In this document: positions 36,045-47,700 of the stretch, one piece after another
Numbering within the stretch: the first letter of the stretch is position 1
Layout: every line of letters starts with the position of its first letter
Assembly: GCF_033473495.1 (NCBI RefSeq)
Contig: NC_088937.1
Location: 62,001-126,000, forward strand
DNA from: Cercospora beticola
Taxonomy: Eukaryota; Ascomycota; Dothideomycetes; Mycosphaerellales; Mycosphaerellaceae
Length of the DNA stretch: 64,000 nucleotides
Reading direction: 5' to 3'
The notes under the pieces: model-generated
Told to the model about the DNA's origin: nothing
Database searches by the model: none
The model's input: the letters and a program-made list of their open reading frames with translations, nothing else
Made by a program: the position numbers and the translations under genes

Positions 36045-37009
36045 ATGGCCCCGAGCAAAGAGTCAGAAGCACTGTCCGATCTGTTCAAGGTTATCGCATC
36101 CAAGTTCCCTCGAGACGGCGATCCTTTCCTCTCGCGAGCAGTATACGACAATGTCCACAAAGCAGCTGCAGAATGTCCAGGTGTAACATATGGAGATGAA
36201 GACGATGTAGCTGGTCGGCCAGCGCTATGGGTTCGCCCAATGGGAGCTACTCCGAACAAGGTGATTAGGACACTGACCATCGAAATGTTCGGCCATTCCT
36301 CTGACCGCCACAGGTCATGCTCTTCATGCACGGAGGCGGCTATTCCTTTGGAAGTCCCAATAGCCATCGCAAGCTCACAGCCCATCTGGCCAAGGCGTGC
36401 AACGTGAATGCATTGTCTATTGACTACAGAATGACGCCTGAGCATCCCTACCCGGCGCCACTTGACGACTGCGTCAATGCATACGAATGGCTTCTGGACA
36501 AGGGCTATGCACCAGACGGTATCGTCCTGGCTGGTGACTCCTGCGGTGGTGGACTCGTATCCGCCGTGCCTCTCGAAGCTCGCAAACGCGGTCTGCCTCT
36601 TCCCGGAGCATCCGTCGCCATGTCGCCTTGGTACGACCTCACTCTAGGCTCCGATTCTCTCGCGCGCAACAAGGAAAAGGATGTACTCGGCACGAAAGAA
36701 TTCGTGAATATGCTCGCAGATCTTTACACGAATGGAAATCAAGAACTCCGAAAAGATCCTGTCCTCAGTCCTCTGTTTGGCGATTTGCAAGGACTCAACC
36801 CGCACTGGATCTCGGTCGCTGGTCATGACACTCTTTTAGACGACGGCATCAAGTTTGCAGAGAAAGCGAAGAAGGCTGGAGTGGAAGTGAATCTGGTTGA
36901 AGCTGAAGGACAGCAGCATGTGTTTGAATTCCTGGCCGGTAAGGCACCTGAAGCGGATGAGTCGATCAAGAATATTGGACAGTGGGTCAAGCAGAAGATT
37001 GGCTCGTGA
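36045..37009 (+). CDS. Alpha/beta hydrolase, HSL-family esterase/lipase
   Basis: Two exons, 36045-36260 and 36314-37009, joined across a 53-bp intron (GTGATT...ACAG); product 303 aa. The hormone-sensitive-lipase signature HGGGY (78-82, oxyanion hole) follows the junction. The nucleophile elbow is GDSCGG with Ser148 (Cys replaces the more usual Ala after Ser). Asp244 (GHDTLLDDG) and His274 (GQQHVFEF) complete the triad. The family cleaves short- to medium-chain esters, and some members act on lactones in secondary metabolism. No signal peptide is visible, so it is probably cytosolic. The gene starts only about 185 bp right of the RIP island and is intact, with normal codon use. The next gene (apple-like repeats) is on the same strand 660 bp away. 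Confidence 0.9.
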
Positions 37010-37669
37010 TTAGACGCCATGCAGCATCGCGCCAATAAACATTCCTCGGACTTGACTTCGCGACGCGCTTCCATTGACATATAGCGCAATGCCAAACAGA
37101 TCGTATCGCATCAGCGAGAGTAGCACAAAAGCTTTCAAGTGCACTCGATCACTACCATAGGGGTAACCAACGTTCAAGTCTGTTTCGGTTCGGCAATGTC
37201 GCGTTTTCCCATCTTCCGCGAGGATATGTTGCGGGGAAGGTGAGGTCGCCACTCTTTCGTCCCGTGAGTATGGCGTGGAATGCAACTTGGTTCAGCCCTT
37301 TTGGACGCGCTGAGCGATCAACAGAGCGGAACTCGACATCAAGAACCAAAATGTTGCGCAAAGCACTGCTATATACTAACTGAGGAGAACGTCACGTAAC
37401 GTGTCAGCACAGTGCATCGACGCGGGAGATGCTATGTTCGAAGTATTCGAAAGAACGACCGTTCTGGCAGCCATTGCCCGGGAAATGGGTGAACATTCCA
37501 CGTCGGCTGGACTGTTGTTGGTGCATCCAATCTATGGGATCACCGATGTGCACAGCACATATCTCGCGACCGGCCACAGACGCTTATCTATGGCAGACAC
37601 CCTCCCGGCGGTCCTCCTTCAGACACCTCGCACGATTTGACATTGAGCAGGCCCCGCTCGACCGCCACG
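37010..37669. other. Intergenic region
   Basis: 660 bp between the esterase stop and the start of the repeat protein. Short open frames on both strands show no domain. It presumably holds the esterase terminator and the promoter of the repeat-protein gene. Confidence 0.45.
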
Positions 37670-40600
37670 ATGCGCGGGAGACACTCGCTCTTCTTCCAGG
37701 CCTTCGCGCTCTTCATCCCCCATGGAGGCGCACAGTGGCTGAACACTTTCTCTTGCGTATGTTGGTCTTGCATCGCCCAAGGATCACAGCTGACTGAGAT
37801 TGCAGCCTGCCAACAACAACACGTTCGTCACAGATAGTACGGGCGGAAACTATCGCATAACTTGTGGTGCCGACCCGAATCCCAATGGCGGCACCAATAC
37901 CTTGGCTGTAGCGAGCTGGAATGAATGTTTCGACACATGTATGAGGAAGAATACTACACACTTCTTCATGGCTGACCGGACCGCGTAGGCACCTTGAATG
38001 CGACCTGCACTGCGTTCACATACCTTGGTGTCGCTCTAGGAAACGGACGCGGCACATGCAATTTCAAGGCCAGGTGGAACGGAGGAAACAACCTTCGAGA
38101 CCGTAATTGGGACAACCGTTACATCGGCGCTGTCAGACAAGTCGTGAGCGCGCAAAACCCGACTTGCGTAAGCAGACTGCGTACCCAACAGTAACAGTAG
38201 CCGGGACATTGCTGATCGATCCTAGCCTGCTGTCGATGGAAGATATGTTACGGACGATACTGGCGCGCAGTATCTCGTGAGCTGTGGCGGTGATACGAGT
38301 CCAACTACGGCTATCTCTTCATCCTCGGTGCCGAACTTCAACGACTGTTTTATCAGCTGTATGTCGTCTTAAGATATGTCTCACCCACATGCTGACGAGA
38401 CGGCATAGGTAGCAACAACCCCTCATGTGTTGCCTGGACCTACAGGGGAGGCGTCAACGGCCTCGGCACTGGAACTTGTTCCCTCAAAGCTAACCAACCA
38501 GGCGGGGCCCAATTCGTTCCAAGCACGAGTTCATACGTATCGGGCATCAGAGTCGCCCCTGTTCCTCCATCATCGAGCAACAACTTTGCCTGCGTAAGTG
38601 AAATCAAATCAATGCTTGCCCCTTGCTGACCGAATTCAGGCGTCAGGCAGCACGACGTATACGGATACTAACGGCGTCGCGTATGTCACCCGATGTGGAG
38701 ATGAGACCTTGCCTTTCGCCGCTGTTTCCCAACAGCCCGGAAGCAATGCGAATGACTGTTGGGCCGCGTGTAAGTACGCAGACCGGTTTCTACTTCGCCG
38801 CTGACCAGCGCAGGTTCCAGTAACGCCGCTTGTACCGGCTGGACGTACCGACGTAACGATTTCGTGTCGACCACCGCTGGCGCGGGCACATGCTTCTACA
38901 AGGGCGCGAACACGGGCGGAACTGGCAACGGCTTCTATACACGCAACAACACGTTAATGATCTCCGCAATCAAGGCCGCCAACTACGACCCGGCCCAAAA
39001 CGGTCCGCGCCCAAACAGCTTCAGTTGCGTAAGTGAATGCCTGGGAGCGATCGGGCCACTACTAATTGATCTCAGCCTGAAGTCGATGGAACGGTAGTTA
39101 CAGATGTCGATGGCGGGCAGTATCGCATGAGATGTGGCTTCGACACAAATCCAAGCGACACTGCCTCGACTCTCTATATAACCACGTCGACCACTTTCAA
39201 TGCGTGTTACCGCAGTTGTATGTCATGGGAAATTTGTTCCTCATAAGCCGCGTGCTAACAACAAGATATAGGTAGTTCCAATTCCACGTGCGGTGGCTTC
39301 ACCTGGAATGCAATAACTACCACTGGACTCTGCTATTTCAAAGCCGCGCCCGTATTCCGGAGCGGCACCTACGATGCGAGATTAATATCTGCGATTAGGG
39401 CGACTCCAATTACTAATTTTACTTGCGTAAGTGTATGTCGTAGAGAAACTAGGTTGCTGCTAATCAATTTCAGCCTGCGGTCAATGGAACGGTAGTTACA
39501 GATCTCAATAATGTGCAGTATCGCATAAAATGCTACGACGACACGACTCCGACAGACCCTGCCTTGACTATCTATCAGACTTCTGCGACGAATTGGAATG
39601 AGTGTTTCGCCAGTTGTATGTAATAGAAAGTTCTTCCCAAAGCCGCGTACTAACAATGCAATATAGGTAGCGCCAATGCCACGTGCAGTGCCTTCAACTA
39701 CAATGCCGGTACTAGCACCTGTTTTTACAAGACCGGACCAGCTGGATACCGCAATTTTAGGAATCCAAATCAGGATTTCGTGGCTGCCGTCAGGATCGTA
39801 TCACAGAACAACTATACTTGCGTAAGTGCGCTCTGAACAGGATCCGAATTATGCTGACCCAGCTCAGTCCGCGGGTCAAAGAACACTTTACTCGGATGTC
39901 AGAGGAACCCTTTACATTACGAGTTGTGGTGATGATACAACCCCGCCGGATACTCTTTCCCAGCAAGTAGTCGGATATGGTGGTATTAACGACTGCTGGG
40001 ATTCGTGTACGTACCCGAGTCCATTTTTTACAACGCCACTAACGAGCCTGCGCAGGTTCTACCAACACCGCGTGTGCTGGAATGACGTTCAATGGCAATT
40101 CTTACTCGAACGGTATCGGCGGGGGAACTTGCGTTTACAAGGGCTCGACCGCGAATGGAACCCCGAACAGCTTTGTGGCTGCTAACAACCCTCTGTTGGC
40201 TTCATCGCTCAAACTCGCCAGATACGCCCCTCTTACGTCCTCATACACCTGTCCAGCCCAACAAGACCTGAGTACCGTCACCGATGCAAACACTGGCTTG
40301 CCCTACGTTCTGCGCTGCGGCGGTGACACTGCTGGCACTGCATTCGCAACCTTCAATGCCACCTCCGGGTTCAACGACTGCATTACGCAGTGTACTGCCG
40401 ATACTCGTTGTACCACTTGGACCTACACTGGCGCGACCAACGGCGCTGGGCCAGGAACATGCGCGCTGTAAGTCAGCTCTAGAACCACAACGAGCTCGAA
40501 GATGAACTGACGATGGCGAAGCAAATCGAGTAACTCAACAGGCTTTACCCCAGCAACAGGTGCTGGATCCCAAAACCGCGTCGCCGGAATTCAACAGCGC

Positions 40601-41115
40601 GCCTACGATGGCAGCAACGGCGCAATCGCGGCTACGACAGTCTTCCCGCCCGCGGCTACTCAAGTCGCCACACAGATCATTCTCGTCACTACGACGATTC
40701 TTCAGCCAGTGCCAACGACCATACTGTCTACAATCTCGCGACTGACCACTATTACATCGAGTGTGACAGTGACCGCCACGAATATCGCGACTTTACCTGG
40801 TATATATCACTGCCCTTGGACATTTCACCTCGTCTCTGCGTACTAATCTCTTCTTTAGATACTACACTGCGAGTCACTTCCGTGCAAGTGGTGCCTACAA
40901 CCATCGCCACCATCCAGGCCATCACCATCACCGTCAGCACAATCACTACTCAGACAATCGTCACCGTGATCCCCACGACCATCGTGCAGACCCTCAGCGC
41001 AGCGACCACCAACCTTCTGGCTACTGGCATCAACACTGCAACGACCACATTGCGAGCCGTGGTAACCGTTACCCCAGTCCAGTCCGTTCAGCCAACGTAC
41101 ACGGTCACCGGCTAG
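37670..41115 (+). CDS. Secreted protein of seven tandem cysteine-rich apple/PAN-like repeats with a Thr-rich tail
   Basis: My model has 15 exons: 37670-37756, 37806-37938, 37989-38167, 38226-38358, 38409-38593, 38640-38769, 38814-39028, 39076-39217, 39272-39426, 39474-39615, 39667-39821, 39868-40006, 40056-40467, 40522-40799, 40859-41115; 913 aa, introns about 45-63 bp. Residues 1-29 (MRGRHSLFFQAFALF...) resemble a signal peptide. Seven repeats of about 100-115 aa follow (starts near 30, 134, 240, 355, 454, 553, 665). Each has six cysteines in the order xCGxD, NDC, xxC, xxC-x-WTY, GTCxxK and a closing Cys. Cysteine spacing suggests PAN/apple-like modules, which bind proteins or sugars. A tail of about 140 residues rich in Thr/Val/Ile (TTIATIQAITITVSTITT) looks like an extended, O-glycosylated wall stalk; no GPI signal is seen. 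The acceptor at 40521 was chosen because it restores CALK, as in repeat 2. Confidence 0.8.
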
Positions 41116-41724
41116 TTGGAGAGCATTGTTCCTATCCTGGAGGATACTCACATCGAAGAAGGACTTTCCAGCGGAAAGTAAATGTTATGCGGAGAGGTTG
41201 GGGGCATGTTTCTGGACAGAATATGCGATTGATTGTTCAATTGGAGGAAGCCTGCGAGATAACGAGACTGTTACTTCTGCATTCACTACGTAGCGCTCAG
41301 ATTGAAGACTTGGATTGATTCACGAACACGCACGATTATTCCTGGTAGTGTGCGACTAGCTATTGATCTGAGGCAACTGCCTGTGAAGTTCGCACGCGGT
41401 CAATTATTCATGGACAGCCCATCAATTGCAACTCCCGCCAGTTGTGTGGTGGGTAGTTAGCGAATCGGACCTTCCGCCGTCAGAATTACCGAGATCTCAA
41501 ATCTTGGCAGCCCAATTCTCCAGACGTCTCTCCTCATCGTCCACCATCAAGCTTTCCCAATTCGCCGACACGCACACGACAGTGCCTCTGTACGGACACC
41601 ATGATGGCACCACTGCGTTCAACAAGCTTTGAAGCCCAGCGCTATGGCCTCTGGAGAGTGCCGCAGGATGGAGGCAATCTCACACGCATGACGAGCCAGA
41701 CTTCCCTTTGCGTTTCTCTTCCAC
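41116..41724. other. Intergenic region upstream of the NRPS
   Basis: 609 bp, the presumed NRPS promoter. An open frame at 41426-41632 lacks any domain and is not a plausible N-terminal NRPS exon. I see no adenylation or carrier sequence here that would extend the NRPS upstream. Confidence 0.45.
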
Positions 41725-44700
41725 ATGTTCCAGTATCAAACAACATCGACAGAAATTATGACAGGACTACTTTCACTCAGCACGATCGACCATAACGACC
41801 TCGAAGAGCTCGCCGAGGCGTGCCAGGTCTCTACTAACGAAATAATAGATGTATACCATTGTACGCCCTTGCAACGAATACTCATTGCTGGAACGGAATG
41901 TTACAGTGACGCCTACTGCTATCGCGGGTCTTGGAAATTGCAGCCTTCAATTGACGCAATCCGCTTTCTTGATGCGATTGCGAGAGTCGCAGAGCAGAAC
42001 TCCATCCTGAGAACGAGAATTGCAGACAGCTCAACGCATGGACTTGTGCAGGTCGTCTTACGCAATGCAGAGCCCATCGATCGCTCTTTTGACCAATTCG
42101 AGACATACCTTAAGCATGACAGCTCACGGCGACTGGGGCTGGGGACCCCTTTGGCGAAATGGGCTCTCGTCGACCGCACTGTAGCACTCACGATACATCA
42201 TGCAGTTTGCGATTCTTCTTCAATCAAGGCGATACTCGAAGATTGCTCACGGATCTATCACGGACAGGCGCCAACAACTCGCGCTCCCTTTCGACAGTTT
42301 GCTGAGCACTGTGAAAATGTGGACGCACGAGCTGCTGAAGCTTTTTGGAAGCCGCGTTTCCCACACATGGCTGCTATATTTCCCGACGTCGCTACAAACT
42401 ACACTCCTCGAACGACAAGTTCACTTCATCACTGCTGTCAGCTTCCGTCAGACAGCAAAACGCCCGCCAACCAGCTGCCTTATTACATCGAGGCTGCCTG
42501 GGCGCATACATCTTCGATATACACTGGCCAATCGGCAGTGGCATATGGACTGGTTTTGTCCGGCCGAACATCTCAACTGGGCATAATTGGTACCACTCTC
42601 GGTCCGACAATTGCTACCATACCGGTACAGGCGAACGTGAATCCGGAGTCGACGATCAGCGAGCTTGTCAAAGAACGTGCGAAAGAACGGCGGCAAGCTT
42701 TTTCCCATGCTGCACTACAATTCGATCCACTCCAAATTCGAGCACTGAATGCTGAGTCCAGACGCGCGTCACAGTTCACGACAATCCTCGATATCAACAC
42801 ATCGTCTCTCGCTGGGCCGGTCAACGATCATGTGCTCCTGAACGCCGAAAGCCAAGGAGTCTCATTATCAGCTCTTGTTCTGCAAATTTCCATTCAAGAG
42901 GGGACCATCATAGTCGATGCCAGCTATGATCCGTATATCATCTGTGAGCGCCAAGTAAGGCGGACGCTACATCAACTCGACCACAGTCTCCAACTATTTC
43001 TGGAAGGTCCAGCAGACCGCAAGCTCGAGGAACTTGCAACTATCAGCGCCGAGGATTGGAGGGAAGTGTTCGAATGGAATGAGACGTTGCCTCAACCGAC
43101 TCAACAGTGTCTACATGAGCTTTTCCAGGATCGCGCACATCTTCACGCCAACAAGAGAGCGATTGAGGCCTGGGATCGCAACGCAACATACGAAGAATTG
43201 GACATGCTTTCTACAGAACTGGCCTTGCGGCTTATTGGCTCTGGCGTGAAGCCTGGGGATGCTGTGCTCATACATTGCGGACGATCTTGCTCCGCAGTCA
43301 TCTCCATTCTTGCCGTCTTGAAAGCAGGAGGCTGCTGCATCCCGTTGGAGCCTACTGAGTCTCGAACGACGAAAGAGATCATCACTGCGCAATCAAAAGC
43401 CAAATTCATTATCGCATTGGATCCGTCAAAAGATATTCATGGACTCGTAGAGACAACGATTATGGCCCACGCAGCATCGCTCGACGAAGAGTGCGAGGTT
43501 CCTGGTCTCCCTTCGATTTCCGCTGATCAACTGGCATACGTTCTCTTTGATACTGGCTCAACTGGCGTACCGAAGGGCGTTATGCTCGAACATCAAAGCA
43601 TAGCCACTTCTCTGCTCACACTTGGAGCTTTCCTCAAGTGGAGACCTAACATCAGAGGTCTGCAATTCGCCTCGCTCAGATGCAACGCTTTTCTGGTAGA
43701 GATGCTGGGGCCACTGCTTTTCGGAGGTTGCGTTTGCATACCTTCGATCGAAGAGCGCGACACAAAGCTCCCCGCATACATCATATCGAAGCAAGTAAAT
43801 TATGCACAGCTGACCCCATCAGTGCTGCGCTCGCTATCGCCCGAGGCTTGTCCTACATTGAAGACCATTCAATCGATTGGCGAGGCAATCGACGCCAAGG
43901 CTGCCGGCATATGGAGTGATGTAACTTTTGTCAATGGCTGGGGCGCGAACGAAGCTTCGATGCAAAGTTCTCTCAACATAATCTCACCAGAGAGCCATTA
44001 TCCTCACGCTATCGGTCGTCCTTCAGGCTGCGCTCTGTGGCTCATCGACCCAGAGAATGTACACAAATTGACATCAATCGGAGCTATTGGTGAGCTCGTC
44101 ATCGAAGGAACGACTGTGGCCAGAGGTCATCTGAACGAGGACGCGGAACACGTCGAATCGTTCATTAGCCCACCTGTATGGGCCCCGCTACGAACTGCGA
44201 AGAGGCGATTCTATCGCACTGGCGATCTGGCACGCTTCCTACCTGATGGTAAAATCGAATATGTTGGCTGTAAGGACAATCAAGTCAAGATTCGAGGCCA
44301 GCGTTTCCAACTTGAAGAGGTCGAACGTGCTATCCTCAGCTGTGATGCCGTGCGTGAGGCCGTGGTTGCCTTGCACAAGGTCGGCAATCACAAATATTTG
44401 GTGGCGGTTCTGAGCTTGGAAGATGGGTCCTTACCAAGTGAAGAAGAACTGAAAGAACTGGACTGCGACGCCAGCAGAAAGACTCTTGTGGCAATTCGAG
44501 TGCACGTCAAACAGAACTTGCCAACACATATGCTTCCCAAATACTGGATTGCAGTTGAGAAGTCGCCATTGACTACGGATCCGAAAAGGGATCGAAATGC
44601 CATCAAAAATTGGCTGGAGAGTCGAGACCTGACTTCTGATGATTTGGCTGTCTCGCACGAGTCTCCTTCTGTGAATGTGCCATATTCGAATGCTGAGAGG

Positions 44701-47700
44701 GCACTGCAAGAAGTCTGTGCTTCTGTCCTCAGGGTGCAGACTTCTCAGATCGACTTGCAACACTCTTTCGACGACATGGGAGGCAACTCGATCAGTGCAA
44801 TTCAAATTGCCCAACGCTTGATGAGACGCGGGCATCGAATTACGATAGCCAACTTGCTGGAAAGCTCGAGCTTGTTGGACCTGGTCCGTGACATCGGAAG
44901 TGCGGAGCAAATGACGGGTGTGCACGAAGAGCGGCTCGAAGAGGAGGAGTTCGACATCAGCCCGTTCCAAAAGCTCTTTCTGCAGCACAGCAACGAAGTG
45001 GCAGGCAGTAGCTTTCGTGAAAATTTGTTGCTAGAGCTTCCGTCTACCTATAGCCCGGTGGAAGTCGAGACTGCGTTACAGAGGCTTGTTCGGCATCACG
45101 CATCGCTTCGCACCACTTTCGTCCCTCAAAGCGATGGGTCGTGGAAATCAAAGTTGGCGGTCGAGAATGTACTTCACTTCGAGCATCGAAAAGCTGGCGA
45201 TGAATTGACACCCATAACTACTTTCGACGAGGTGCAGAAGTCTTGGGATATCGTGGACGAGCCTGTATTTGGTGCAAAACTCATTGACATGGTCGATGAC
45301 AGCCGCTTTCTGCTACTTACAGCACATCAGCTTTCAGTGGATGCCGTGTCGTGGGACATCATACGGCAACAACTTGAGGCGCTACTGGATGACCCTGGGG
45401 TGCAACTGCCTCGAAGTGCATCATTTAGCTCCTGGACGCGTCATGCTCATAATCTCCCGACAGCAGACCACGCTCTAGAGTGGCCTCGAGCTGATCGCGG
45501 AGTCTGGAGCATGTCGGATCAACCCTTCTTGAATGGAGACAGAGCTACAGCGGCATTCAAATTGAGTCATGGGACAAGTGAGCTCTTATTGCACGCTGCG
45601 AACGAAACGTTCAAGACCACCCCAGCCGAGCTCCTCCTCGCAGCATTGTGGATGTCATTCCAGCAGAGCTTTCCAGATCGAGGAAGCCCTGCTCTATACG
45701 TAGAAGGCCACGGACGGCAAATAGGGCATACCGACTGCAATCTGGCAGGGACAGTTGGATGTTTCAACGTCCTTTTTCCTGTCGTACTGGAAAGCGCAGA
45801 TTCGACCTTTTCGATCGAGCATATTGTTCCCGCGATAAAGGACGCATATCGCCAAGCATTCAACTCAGCAGTCGCATCGTTCGCTCAGACGATGTTAGGT
45901 GACAAACCTTTGCTCCTCGGCGACGTGGAGATTCTGTTCAGATTCAGAAATGAAAGAACGCAGAATGACAATTCTCTAAAGCTTTACGACCGAAATACCT
46001 CACTCGAATCGCATCGTGTTGGCGGGCAAAAGCAAGTGGGTCTCATCACGGTCGTCGTTGCAGTTGTCGCAGAAGAGATCGACTTCAGATTTGATTGGAA
46101 CAATCAGATGGCCCATCAGGATCACTTGAGGGACCTTGTGATACAACTTGAGCAGTATCTGCCGGAAATGGCCACGCTACTCTGCAATCGAGCGCCCAGA
46201 TTGACCAGGGCAGAGATACCACTCCTCGAGCTTGACGCACCCGGGCACATCGAGCAAGCTATTAGGGACCTTGGAATATGTCCGGATGATGTCGAGGTGG
46301 TACACCCAGTGTCTGCCACGCAGGAAACGGTTCTACTCTCTCAAGCCCAGAGCACAGACGATGTGTACACGAATCAAGCCTTGCTCAAGCTTACGCCTGC
46401 TGAGAACCATAGCATTGACATGAAACGACTCGAACAGGCCTGGAAAGCCGTTTGCCAAGCACATCCTATGCTCAGGACCATCTTCGCGAATGGAATCAGT
46501 TCTACAACAGCATTCGTGCAGATTGTTCTGAGGGAAGCAAAGCCTACTATCATCCACGTCAAGTCCGACGGCAATGATGAATGCCGGGAACTTGAATATA
46601 AACTGGCGCCAACTGATCCATCTCACCGCCTACAGATCCGCGCTCTTCCCGACTCGGGTGAGGTGAACGTCGTACTAGAAATCAATCCTGCCCTTGCTGA
46701 TGCCACGGCTCTGGCATTGATTAGCAAACACCTTGCAATTGCCTACAACAGTCCGGAAAGCTTGAGAAAAGAAGATGACTTTGCAAAGTATCTCGTATGG
46801 TCACGAGAAAAGGAGGAGCCGTCTCGAGAATACTGGAAGACATATCTGGCCGACCTCAGCGCATGCCGACTCCCAACGTTTGCTTCACCCAACGCTTCAG
46901 TGATTACTTCGGATACCAACTACATCGACGCCACATTTGACGATGTCGACATAATGCATAGCTTCTGCCAGAAAAGCGGCGTCACAATCGCTGACTTCAT
47001 ACAAGTTGCATGGGCCATGGTCTTGCGCCGTCTCACTGGCTCCGAAGACGTCGCTTTCGGGTACATGTACTCTGGGCGCGATCTCTTCGATAGCGCCGAA
47101 GAAATAGTGGGACCACTATCGTCGTTACTGACCTGTCGCTTTGACCTCGGCCTTGATTCAAAGGTCGCGGCGCTCCTGGACAAAGCCAAAGCTGATCTGT
47201 CCAACAGCATTGCTCACTTTGCCTGCTCGCTACCTGCTCTTCAAGTTTCTCTTGGTCAAGGAAGCGAATCACTGTTCAATACCGCTTTGGCTATCCAGCA
47301 TGAACCGCCATATGACTCAGCAGATGAGGATGAGGCTCTACTCAAAGTCATACCAGCCGTGATCGATGAGCACAGCGATCATGCTGTAACACTCAGAGTG
47401 TGCCTCTCGAAACAGGTCATGCGAGCAAGGTTGATATATCAGAAGGCGCTCATCCCGATGCAGTTCGCCTCCGAAATTCTGGAAGTCCTTGACAATGCGA
47501 TATGGAACCTGGCCCAGGCCGCAAATGCCACTGCCGTGAGGAGCATCATCGGCGAATGTGATAACTTAAGCAATTACGAGCTTGGGCTGATCCAAAAATG
47601 GAATGCCAGGGCGCCACAGGTCGTCAAGGGCACTTTGCATGACCGCTTCAGGCAGGTCGCTGCTCGGAATCCTCTTGCTCCAGCAATCTGCTTCGGAGAT

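Noticed and set aside
37401..37797. Open frames of 79 and 122 codons between the esterase and the repeat protein
   Set aside because: They lack domains, and the longer one overlaps the first exon of the repeat protein in another frame.
40531..40545. Alternative 3' splice sites (after 40530 or 40541) for intron 13 of the repeat protein
   Set aside because: The site after 40541 shifts frame away from the Thr-rich tail. The one after 40530 keeps frame but loses the CALK match to repeat 2 (CSLK) that the site at 40521 gives.
41426..41632. Possible upstream exon of the NRPS
   Set aside because: The translated sequence shows no carrier or adenylation motif, and the C1 domain is already complete from 41725.
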